Source: Rhodospirillales bacterium
GTDB lineage: Bacteria > Pseudomonadota > Alphaproteobacteria > Rhodospirillales > Defluviicoccaceae
Direction: 5' to 3'
Length of the DNA: 35,575 nucleotides
Assembly (NCBI GenBank): GCA_007694935.1
Contig: REES01000076.1
Coordinates: 1 to 35,575, forward strand
Part shown: positions 7,859 through 16,503 of the stretch, one piece after another
Layout of the letters: each line of letters starts with the position of its first letter
How positions within the stretch are numbered: the stretch's first letter is position 1
Notes under the pieces: model-generated
The model's database searches: none
What the model saw: the letters and a program-made list of their open reading frames with translations, nothing else
What the model was told of the DNA's origin: nothing
Program-made: the position numbers and the translations under genes

Positions 7859-8947
7859 TTATCCAAGCCGCTTCCTGAGCTGGGCCACGTGATCCATCAG
7901 GTTCCGGACGCGGCCGTCGTCGTCGCCGGTCACCGCGTCGTCGCCGGCGCCCCCCGTGCCGGTGGCGCCGTCCTCCGCAATCCGGGCGGCAACGGTCGCG
8001 GCCAGAAGCTGTTCGACGAAGGCGAGGTGTTGCGCCACCAGGTCCAGCTCCCGCTGCGAAATTGACTGGCGTGGCCGTGCCGATTCCGAAGGTGACGCAG
8101 CCGATGGGGCTTCCGGCTCCGGCGGCAGAAAGGTCGCCGCTTCCTCCTCCATCTCGGCAACGATGGACCGGACGTCTTCGGCTGCGAACTCGGCCCGCTC
8201 CTCAAGGTACCCGTAGAGTAGCAGCCGGTCGCACAGGAAGTTGATCTTGCGCGGCACGCCACCGGTCAACTCGAAGATCACATCGAACAGGTCATCGGCG
8301 AACCCCGGAACTCCGGCCCATCCGACATGGCGCAGCCGGTGCTCGATGTAGGCGCGGGTGTCGGCAGCTTCCATCGGCCCGAGGTGGTACGAGGCCACCA
8401 CCCGCTGCCGGAACTGCTCAAGGCGCGGCAGGCTCAGCGTTCTCCGAAACTCGGGTTGTCCCGAAAGACAGGTCTGCAGCAACGGCCGCCCGCCCAACTG
8501 AATGTTGGAGAGCATTCTGAGCTCCTCGAGAAGGCCGGGCGTCAGATGCTGCGCCTCGTCCACCATCAGCAGGGTGCGTCGGCCCGCTTTGTGATTGGCC
8601 ACGAGAAAGCGCTCGATCGCGTCGAGGACGAACGCCTTGCTGGCGGTCTCCGCGTCAATGCCGAAGGCGAAGGCGACCTTGCGCAGCAGGTCGTCCGCCT
8701 GGATCCGCGTATTGACGAGATGGGCAACGGTGGTGTTCTGTGATGCGATCGTCGAGACGAGGTAGTTGATCAAGGTGGTCTTGCCGGAACCGATTTCCCC
8801 GGTGATGACGATGAATCCTTCGTTCTTGCTGAGGCCATAGGTGAGATAGGCCATGGCCTTCCGGTGCGGCCGGCTGTCAAAGAAGAATCCGTGATCGGGA
8901 GTCAGCTGGAATGGAAAGTCGGTGAACGAGTAGTACTCGAGATACAC
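7859..8947 (-). CDS. ExeA-like AAA ATPase of XrtA/PEP-CTERM loci
   Basis: This 362-residue ATPase starts MYLEYYSFTDFPFQLTPD, the usual opening of the ExeA/GspA-type family found in exosortase-associated EPS loci (TIGR03015 type). The Walker A loop GEIGSGKTT is at 50-58 and Walker B LLMVDEAQ at 126-133. A sensor/arginine region follows. The C-terminal 110 residues are low-complexity and end in a helix (LMDHVAQLRKRLG). It is predicted to be a cytoplasmic or membrane-attached motor supporting polysaccharide assembly or export; the precise role in these loci is not established. It is divergent from galE and convergent with the sugar transferase. No clear ribosome site precedes the ATG at 8947, but the family N-terminus makes that start likely. 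Confidence 0.87.
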   Translation of the reverse strand: MYLEYYSFTDFPFQLTPDHGFFFDSRPHRKAMAYLTYGLSKNEGFIVITGEIGSGKTTLINYLVSTIASQNTTVAHLVNTRIQADDLLRKVAFAFGIDAETASKAFVLDAIERFLVANHKAGRRTLLMVDEAQHLTPGLLEELRMLSNIQLGGRPLLQTCLSGQPEFRRTLSLPRLEQFRQRVVASYHLGPMEAADTRAYIEHRLRHVGWAGVPGFADDLFDVIFELTGGVPRKINFLCDRLLLYGYLEERAEFAAEDVRSIVAEMEEEAATFLPPEPEAPSAASPSESARPRQSISQRELDLVAQHLAFVEQLLAATVAARIAEDGATGTGGAGDDAVTGDDDGRVRNLMDHVAQLRKRLG

Positions 8948-9008
8948 GGCATTGCCACCCTGGTTGGGACGATGGGCTCATAGTGATCGTGGCGCCAGTT
9001 CGTCCACC

Positions 9009-9080
9009 CTCTCCGGCGGACCGGCCCGCCTCGTTGCACCGCCACGAGCCGGAGAGAAAAGCTGGCGCTCAGAATTCTGA
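9009..9080. promoter_or_regulatory. Two dyads in the ATPase/galE divergent intergenic region
   Basis: CTCTCCGGC (9009-9017) and GCCGGAGAG (9048-9056) form a 9-bp inverted repeat with a 30-nt loop. TCAGAATTCTGA (9069-9080) is a perfect 12-bp palindrome. They occupy the space between divergently transcribed genes where shared control would act. The A+T-rich run near 9096-9135 may hold the galE promoter, but I could not define hexamers. Confidence 0.4.
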
Positions 9081-9220
9081 CCTCGTGCGAGCGACGTTAA
9101 CATAGCCGAATATATCATGCGGGTTAAGCTTAGGTGTAGGCTGGCGCCAGCCTGCGGGTTCCGGCGTCACAACCGTTCCCGGCAGCGGACGGTTGCCCCG
9201 GGCGAGCAGAGGATGAACAA

Positions 9221-10234
<1,014 letters not shown>

Positions 10235-10330
10235 CCGGCCAACGGCACGACACCGAACCAGGCGCCGACGTGGCAGCCAAGGCCTGGTGTGGAGCCGCAC
10301 GGGGGCCCGCGCCGACACAGCGAACCGAAT

Positions 10331-11533
10331 ATGACCAGCAGACCGACCCATCGACCTGCCGCAGCACTCTGGATCGGCGCCATGGCCGTGGCCACGTACG
10401 GTTCGGTGTATCCGTTCGACTTTCAGCCGCGACCGCTGGACAGCGCCGCCCTCATCGAACTGGTTGCCGGATCGTGGAGCTATTTCAGCCGGGGGAATGC
10501 CGTTGCCAACGTCCTGCTGTTCGCCCCGATCGGGTTCTTCGGTGCCCTGGCCGGCGGATCTGGTCACCGACGTTGGCTCTGGATCATGGTGGTCTTCGGC
10601 GTCGCCCTGGTTCTCGCGGTCGTCTTGCAGGTGGTGCAACTCTTTATTCCGGCGAGGGTGCCGAACCTTCAGGACGTGGCTTGGAACCTCGCAGGCACGG
10701 CCGGCGGCGTCTTCGCGGCGGTGCTGCTGCGCGACACCGTGCGCCGGGTCGCCATCGCCGGGCACCGGCTCCATCTCGCCCCCCTGCTCCTGATCGGTGC
10801 GTGGCTGTCCTACCGGCTGATCCCGTTCGTCCCGTCGCTCAGCTTCCAGAACATCAGGGACAGCCTCAAGCCGCTGCTGCTGGCCCCCGAAATCACTTGG
10901 CTGGCAGTTGCCCGTAGCGCCTGTGCCTGGCTGGTGGTTGCGCAATTGCTCCGGTTGGCGGGTCCGGGTCTCGCCCTCGATCGCTTCCTGGTGCTGCTGA
11001 TCATCGGGACCATTGCCCTGGAAGTGCTGATGGTGAGCAACGTCGTCAGTGCCAACAATGTGCTCGGGGCCGGTATCGCCATGCTGCTGTGGTGGCTCGC
11101 CATCAGCCGGCTTCGCGAGCCCGCCGTGTTGGTGGTGTTGCTGCTGTCGGCCTTCGTCATCGCGGCCGGGCTGGCGCCGTTCACGTTCCGCGACCCGCCG
11201 CAGCCGTTCCACTGGCTGCCGTTCCAGGGGTTTCTCGGCGGCTCGATGTACGTCAATGCCCAGGTCGCCTGCCAGAAGGTGTTCTTCTATGGAAGCCTGG
11301 TCCTGCTGCTTTGGCAGGTTCGCATCGGGCGCGCCGCGGGTTTGCTGCTGGCGGTCGTCATGATCGGTGCCGTGGAAGTGGCGCAGCGCTGGATCGATGG
11401 TCGAACCGCTGAACTGACCGACCCGCTGCTGGTGTTGATGGCCGGCGGGATGCTTTGGGCCCTGCAACGGAACGAGGGGGAACGGCCCGACGACCAGTAC
11501 CGTCGCAGGCTTGTCCGGGAGCATGCCCAGTGA
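10331..11533 (+). CDS. VanZ-like multi-span membrane protein
   Basis: This 400-residue integral membrane protein has roughly ten hydrophobic spans. The N-terminal part shows the VanZ-like signature around YGSVYPFDFQPRPL and later NVLLFAPIGFFGAL and QLFIPARVPNLQDVAWNLAG, a pattern shared with VanZ-family proteins in EPS and exosortase loci. A second, weaker copy of the pattern (VEVAQRWIDGR, ELTDPLLVLMAG) occurs near the C-terminus, suggesting internal duplication. Molecular function is unknown; some VanZ proteins bind glycopeptides, and those in EPS loci are uncharacterised. The start is taken as ATG 10331; a GTG at 10289 is in frame and neither has a strong ribosome site. It follows galE by 96 bases. 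Confidence 0.75.
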   Translation: MTSRPTHRPAAALWIGAMAVATYGSVYPFDFQPRPLDSAALIELVAGSWSYFSRGNAVANVLLFAPIGFFGALAGGSGHRRWLWIMVVFGVALVLAVVLQVVQLFIPARVPNLQDVAWNLAGTAGGVFAAVLLRDTVRRVAIAGHRLHLAPLLLIGAWLSYRLIPFVPSLSFQNIRDSLKPLLLAPEITWLAVARSACAWLVVAQLLRLAGPGLALDRFLVLLIIGTIALEVLMVSNVVSANNVLGAGIAMLLWWLAISRLREPAVLVVLLLSAFVIAAGLAPFTFRDPPQPFHWLPFQGFLGGSMYVNAQVACQKVFFYGSLVLLLWQVRIGRAAGLLLAVVMIGAVEVAQRWIDGRTAELTDPLLVLMAGGMLWALQRNEGERPDDQYRRRLVREHAQ

Positions 11534-11678
11534 TTTCCACGAGAAAGCTCAAGGCAGACCACTTGAAGCATGACGACCGTTTGGCTGCACCTGATGATTC
11601 GCTATCGTCGTGGCGACTTGGCATTGACATCGAGGCCCCTGGAGGACCGGGACCGATACCAAGCCTGGGGGACGTCGC

Positions 11679-13868
11679 ATGCTGATCTATGACCCGGAGA
11701 AGCTCCGCGCGGTCGAGCCGCCGGGGGCGGCCGCCGACCTGGCTGACTTGATGGTTGCCGCGGGTAACGGCTTCAGCCTTCAGGCGGTCTTGTACGGACT
11801 TGGCGCCGTGACCTTTGCCGCACTCGGGCTGATGCTGATGGTGCGGGCGAAACGAAAGCTCTCGCCCTTCTTCTTTGCGGTCGCATCCCTACTTACCGCC
11901 GGATGGCTCGGGACGGTGTCCTATCACACCTGGCTCTGGGGCGAGCCACGCGTCCTCGCGTTCGTGCTGGAAGCGGCCAGCGGCTTCGCCTGGCTTGCGT
12001 TCCTGGGGGCCCTGTTGTGGACGGTGTCCGATGCTTTCGATCGTCGGCGTCGCGCGATCCTGCTGGCTATTGCGGCGCTGTTCTTTCTGGCGACGGTGGT
12101 CGTGGTGGCGCTGTACGCCACCGGCATCGCCGGTACCTGGCACGGAGCCTTCATCGGCCTGCGCCTTCTCACCATCATCGCCAGCGCCATCCTGCTGGAA
12201 AACCTGGTGCGCAATACCGCCGCCCAGGACTGGTGGAGCCTCAAGTTCCTGTGCATCGGCCTCGGCAGCGTCCTGACCTACGATCTGGTGCTGTACGCCG
12301 ATGGTCTGCTGTTCACCGCCCTGAACAAGCCTCTGATCACGGCCCGAGGGTCCGTTTACGCCCTGGTCGTTCCTTTACTGTTCTTGGCCACCATCCGTCG
12401 CGGCATGTGGGACGAACAGCTGCAGGTCTCGCACAAGACGGCGTTTTATACCACGGCAATGGCGGCGATCGGCGGCTACCTCACGATCATGGCCATCGCT
12501 GCCTATTACATCACCCGCCTCGGCGGCACCTGGGGACCGGTGGTGCAGGCGGTCTTCCTGTTCGGTGCGGTGATCACCCTGCTGCTGGTCATGGCGTCGG
12601 GGTCGTCCCGGGCGTTCCTTCGGGTGACGATCGCGAAGCATTTGTACCGTTACAAATATGATTACCGCGAGGAGTGGCTGCGGTTCACCCGGACGTTGTC
12701 GGAAACCGAGAGTCGCTCGCCGATCGCGCTTCGCATCACCCAGGCGATTGCCGACATCGTCGACAGCACCGGCGGTGCGCTGTGGTTTCGCGACGGCGAG
12801 CGGTATGCCCTGGCCGCTTCCCTCTACACCACGGCGACCAGCTTCAGCGAACATGATGCGGAGCGGCTTACCCGGTTCCTGGACAAGACCGGCTGGATCG
12901 TCGATCTGGAAGACGTCCGCAGAAACCCCGAAAAATACCAGGGCCTGACCCTGCCGGATCAGCTTCAAGCCATCGAGCGATCCTGGATCGTGGTTCCTCT
13001 CGCCCATCGCGGCGAGCTTCTCGCCATCGTCCTGCTGCTGCGCCCGCGCACGCCCCGTCGTCTCGAGTGGGAGGATCTCGACCTGCTGAAGCTGATCGGC
13101 TTGCATGCCGCCAGCTTTCTTGCCGAGCATCGCGCCATGCAGGCGCTGGTGGAAGCGCAGGAATTCGAACGCTTCAACCGGCGAACCGCCTTCGTCATTC
13201 ATGACATCAAGAACATCGTCAGCGAACTGTCCCTGTTCGCCAGCAACATCCGCAGGCACGGGGACAATCCGCGGTTCCGGGATGATCTGGCCAACGCCAT
13301 CGAGGGCGCCGTCGCCCGCTCCAAGCGCCTGCTTGAGCGCTTGCGCGACGATCCCGGCGTCACAGCCCGGCCCGCAAGCCACGCACCGGTCGCGCTCGGG
13401 CCGCTGATCGACGATATCGCCCGCGGTGCGCCGGAGGGTGTGGTTGCGATTAGCGCCGAGGCCAGCCAGGACGGCGTGACCGTCATGGGCGACGAGGACA
13501 GGGTGCGCGCCCTGCTCGGGCACCTGGTGCGCAATGCCCTGGAGGCGACGGCGGAGCGGGCCGCCGACGGCCACGCCCGGGTCCGCGTCTCCCTCGGCGC
13601 GTCGCGGGACCGCGCCGTGGTGGAGATCACCGACGACGGTCCGGGGATGGATGCCGAGTTCGTCCGCGATCAGCTCTTCAAGCCGTTTCGCACCACAAAG
13701 AGCGGTGGCCTCGGGATCGGCGCCTACCAGTGCCGCGAATACGCCCGGGAGCTTGGCGGCGACGTCGAGGTGATCACCAGTCCCGGCTCCGGCACGACCA
13801 TGCGGGTGCTCCTACCCCTCGGCCAGACGCCGGGGGCGATGACCACCGGTCCCGCGACGGCGGCCTGA
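11679..13868 (+). CDS. prsK: PrsK-type membrane histidine kinase
   Basis: This 729-residue sensor kinase resembles PrsK, which accompanies PEP-CTERM/XrtA loci. About eight or nine hydrophobic spans fill residues 30-310, followed by a GAF-like region (about 340-490). The kinase core has the phosphoacceptor H508 in VIHDIKN, N619 in HLVRNALEAT, D652 in DDGPGMD and the G2 segment GLGIGAYQCRE. GGGGGA lies about seven bases before the ATG. The family partner PrsR, a sigma54-dependent response regulator, is normally adjacent but is absent here. The next gene is convergent, 23 bases away. The signal sensed is unknown; a role in switching on EPS and protein-sorting genes is inferred from the family. 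Confidence 0.87.
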   Translation: MLIYDPEKLRAVEPPGAAADLADLMVAAGNGFSLQAVLYGLGAVTFAALGLMLMVRAKRKLSPFFFAVASLLTAGWLGTVSYHTWLWGEPRVLAFVLEAASGFAWLAFLGALLWTVSDAFDRRRRAILLAIAALFFLATVVVVALYATGIAGTWHGAFIGLRLLTIIASAILLENLVRNTAAQDWWSLKFLCIGLGSVLTYDLVLYADGLLFTALNKPLITARGSVYALVVPLLFLATIRRGMWDEQLQVSHKTAFYTTAMAAIGGYLTIMAIAAYYITRLGGTWGPVVQAVFLFGAVITLLLVMASGSSRAFLRVTIAKHLYRYKYDYREEWLRFTRTLSETESRSPIALRITQAIADIVDSTGGALWFRDGERYALAASLYTTATSFSEHDAERLTRFLDKTGWIVDLEDVRRNPEKYQGLTLPDQLQAIERSWIVVPLAHRGELLAIVLLLRPRTPRRLEWEDLDLLKLIGLHAASFLAEHRAMQALVEAQEFERFNRRTAFVIHDIKNIVSELSLFASNIRRHGDNPRFRDDLANAIEGAVARSKRLLERLRDDPGVTARPASHAPVALGPLIDDIARGAPEGVVAISAEASQDGVTVMGDEDRVRALLGHLVRNALEATAERAADGHARVRVSLGASRDRAVVEITDDGPGMDAEFVRDQLFKPFRTTKSGGLGIGAYQCREYARELGGDVEVITSPGSGTTMRVLLPLGQTPGAMTTGPATAA

Positions 13869-13891
13869 CCCGGTCAGGGGATCAGCGCCGC

Positions 13892-15640
13892 TCAACGAAG
13901 CGATTCGAGTAACGCCGCCGCCTCCGCATCACCGCTCTGTGCCGCCCGGGTCAGCCACTCTTGCAGCATCGCCGTACGGCCCGCCGCCGCCGCGCTCCCC
14001 ATCTCATTCGCCCTGGCGTACCAGTCCAGTGCCAGTTCCGCCTGGGGCGGAATGCCGCGGATGCGCCGTTCCGCGTGGAAGACCGGATCAAAGGTCATGG
14101 CCATGCGCAAGGCACCTTCGGCACTGCCGCCTTCGGCGGCAAGCCGGTAGAACAGCCGGGCCGAAGCCAGATCGTTCAGTTCGAGCAACTGGTTGCCCCG
14201 TTCCAGCATTGGCGTCATGTCGGCTGGAGCCGGCGGTTGCGCCGGTGCGGCAATGGTGGCCACTGGTTCGGCGTGCCACTCGGGCGCCGATTCCGTCGTC
14301 ACACCCTCAGCGGCTGCGACAACCGGAACCTCGGCAGCCGGCGTGCCGGATGCGGTCTCGATGGCCGGGAGGCCGCGGCCATCATCACGGCCGACTGCCG
14401 GCTCACCCGGCGAGGGGGCCGGTGAACTCTCTTCGCTCGCAGTCTCGACCGCTGCCGGCGCAGCCGGGTGCGGGAGGTCGTCCGCCATTGGCGCGGTCTC
14501 AACCATCGGCACCGGATCGGTGGGCGGTTCAGCCGCCGGCTGGCGCCTTATGGGTACTTCCAGAGGTTCGAACGACGCATCCGCTGATGTGAAGGCCGAG
14601 GCCACCGCCGAGACCGACAGTTCGTCCGGAACCTGCCGTCCGACTTCGTCCTCCTCCGCCGGCGTGCCGTCCGGCACGCCTGCCTCGGGCACGAGGGCAT
14701 CCGGGGGCACACGCTCCGGCCCCGTGACGGTCGGAGCGGCAGCCTCCGGTGCGGTGAGGTCGGCCGCTTCCTCCATCGGCGCACCCCCGCCGGCCGCAAC
14801 CACGGGTGCGGCACCGCTGCCGTTTCCGAGCTCTACGGTGGCGCCCTCCACCGTGGCCTGCGGCCCGAGAACACCGATCGGCGGCAGCCAGGCCCGCACG
14901 CTATCCACCTGGCTTGCCAGTCGGTTCCGCAACTCGGCAAGGTCGGGATCGGTGCGCGGATTCACTCCGAGGACGTAGAGGCTGAGACCGATTGCAACGA
15001 TGATGGCCGCCGCCGCCCGCACCAAGACCTTGACGCGACGGGGCTTGGGCCGGGCCACCGCGGGAGGCGACGTCTCGTCCGCGACCGTCACGCGGTGTGG
15101 CTCCCTGTCCGATCGGTCGTCTGCGGGGGGATCCGCCGTTGCGACAGCCGTGCCCCGCAACGGCTCGGGCGCCGCCCGGGGCTCCTGTGGCTTCTGCTGT
15201 CCCGATCCGCCAGGGGGCCCGGACACGCCATCGTCCGTAGACCCTGCGGTTTCCGGTCCGGGCACCGGTCCAGTGGCCGAAGTCCCGGCGGCCGGCAGAA
15301 CCACTCGGGCCGGTGGGGCATGTGCCGCATTGGCCACGCCCCCCTTGGGTACGCTCATGCCGAGACGCGCCGCCGCGTCCTCCACCAGCTCGGGCAGTAC
15401 CGGGCTGGCGTGCTCCCGACGGGCGAGTGTCATGGTGGCCAGGCGTAGCCGGGCACGCTCGGCCGGGTCGTCGCCGGCGATCCGGCGGATGTCAGCCATG
15501 GCCGAAGCGGTGAACTGGCACTGATAGCCCGCGCTGCCATCGGGGGGGCCAGCCTGCTGATCGGGGCCTCCGGCAGGCGCCTCCACCTCGGCGTCTACCT
15601 CATTGTGCTTGCTGCCGTGGGCAGTCTCACCCGCGCCCAT
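13892..15640 (-). CDS. Single-span membrane protein with Sel1/TPR-like C-terminus
   Basis: This 582-residue protein has four parts. Residues about 38-95 are a small helical domain with one Cys (YQCQFTASAMADIRRI and following) that weakly recalls the PCP_red-type module. Next comes a Pro/Ala-rich linker, then a membrane span at about 204-226 (VKVLVRAAAAIIVAIGLSLY). A long acidic, Pro/Ala/Glu-rich linker of about 240 residues follows, and the last 108 residues carry Sel1/TPR-like helical repeats (ASARLFYRLAAEGGSAEGA, ALDWYARANEMGSAAA). The likely topology puts the repeats in the periplasm. ATG 15640 is chosen over GTG 15646 because AAGAGGG sits five bases before the ATG but abuts the GTG. Function is unknown; the context suggests envelope or EPS work. 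Confidence 0.7.
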   Translation of the reverse strand: MGAGETAHGSKHNEVDAEVEAPAGGPDQQAGPPDGSAGYQCQFTASAMADIRRIAGDDPAERARLRLATMTLARREHASPVLPELVEDAAARLGMSVPKGGVANAAHAPPARVVLPAAGTSATGPVPGPETAGSTDDGVSGPPGGSGQQKPQEPRAAPEPLRGTAVATADPPADDRSDREPHRVTVADETSPPAVARPKPRRVKVLVRAAAAIIVAIGLSLYVLGVNPRTDPDLAELRNRLASQVDSVRAWLPPIGVLGPQATVEGATVELGNGSGAAPVVAAGGGAPMEEAADLTAPEAAAPTVTGPERVPPDALVPEAGVPDGTPAEEDEVGRQVPDELSVSAVASAFTSADASFEPLEVPIRRQPAAEPPTDPVPMVETAPMADDLPHPAAPAAVETASEESSPAPSPGEPAVGRDDGRGLPAIETASGTPAAEVPVVAAAEGVTTESAPEWHAEPVATIAAPAQPPAPADMTPMLERGNQLLELNDLASARLFYRLAAEGGSAEGALRMAMTFDPVFHAERRIRGIPPQAELALDWYARANEMGSAAAAGRTAMLQEWLTRAAQSGDAEAAALLESLR

Positions 15641-15718
15641 GTCCACCCTCTTCGTCGTCGCCTACACGTCCCCTGCCGGTCAGGGCTGCCATTCTCCGGT
15701 CGGCGCGGGCGTCCCTCC

Positions 15719-15772
15719 GCGGGACCTCACCCACGCCGAGGCCGGTGCACCCCGGCCTGCGGGACCTAACCC
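15719..15772 (-). promoter_or_regulatory. Possible structured leader of the Sel1-like gene
   Basis: Two copies of GCGGGACCT(C/A)ACCC at 15719-15732 and 15759-15772 flank a perfect 7-bp hairpin, AGGCCGG/CCGGCCT (15739-15758). The block lies about 80-130 bases before the minus-strand ATG at 15640, where a leader RNA would fold. It matches no riboswitch class that I can recall. The rest of 15641-16179 shows a T6 run at 15914-15919, some G/C-rich dyads around 15956-16003 and no gene. Confidence 0.3.
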
Positions 15773-16179
15773 TTCGGTCGTGAGCGTTGACCCTCCGGAG
15801 CTGGAATATCCCTCTCAATCTCGGCATCGGCGTCAACTAGTGATCCACACAAGTGTAACCCAGTCGGGCCGGTCATGGCGATGCCCGGTGCGCGATCGGC
15901 CCCGGACCGGACGCATTTTTTCATGCTGGGGTAAAGACAACAGGGCAGCCCGGATCGGCGCCACCTCCACCAAAGGGGTGGCACTTCCAGTGGCAGGCGC
16001 CGCTCGGGCGGACGATCGAGGCCATCCCCGTGTCGGATCCGGCCGCAAGGGTTCGCGGAGTCGCAGAAAATTAACCTTACGGCATGACAATGCTGTCTTG
16101 ATCCTTGCGCATTGTGCCCGAAGCGGTCATCGAGTGCACAAGGAACCGACGTCAGCGTCAGGTTCGGGAGGGAACGCCC

Positions 16180-16455
16180 ATGAGCGTCATTGCCCTCAAC
16201 GTGAGTTGCCTCAGCGCCGCCGATGTCGCGGCGGTGCGCCCGCACATCATGAGCTTGATCCGCCGCGGCATTGCCGAACGCTGGGATCTGGATATGAGCC
16301 TGGATGGCTATGCCGCCATAACCGTCCAGGGATCAGGCGGACGGGTTCTCTTTGCCATCACCAAGCAGCACGGAGCCTATTGCGTCGCCAACGCCGCCGG
16401 CCGGCCGGTGCTGGAAAGCCGCCGGCTGAGTGACGTGCTGGCGGTCCTGTCCTGA
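16180..16455 (+). CDS. Small conserved-looking protein, unknown function
   Basis: This 91-residue soluble protein starts at ATG 16180 with CGGGAGGGA about six bases upstream. A hydrophobic-helical first half (SVIALNVSCLSAADVAAVRP, trimmed here) is followed by a short beta-rich segment (GYAAITVQGSGGRVLFAI) and a C-terminal helix (SRRLSDVLAVL). Third-position G/C bias and the good ribosome site support it as a real gene. I do not recognise the family. It stands alone, convergent with the RND permease gene 48 bases away. Confidence 0.6.
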   Translation: MSVIALNVSCLSAADVAAVRPHIMSLIRRGIAERWDLDMSLDGYAAITVQGSGGRVLFAITKQHGAYCVANAAGRPVLESRRLSDVLAVLS

Positions 16456-16503
16456 TCCAGAGCCGCCAATCCGGTCCCGAGGCGCCACCGTCTCTCGCCC
16501 TGC

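Noticed and set aside
15644-15646. GTG start for the Sel1-like protein
   Set aside because: The ribosome site AAGAGGG touches this codon; the ATG at 15640 has proper spacing.
15719-15772. Considered as a tRNA or known riboswitch because of repeated GGGACCT-type motifs
   Set aside because: No cloverleaf can be formed and no known riboswitch core is present; kept only as an unexplained structured leader.
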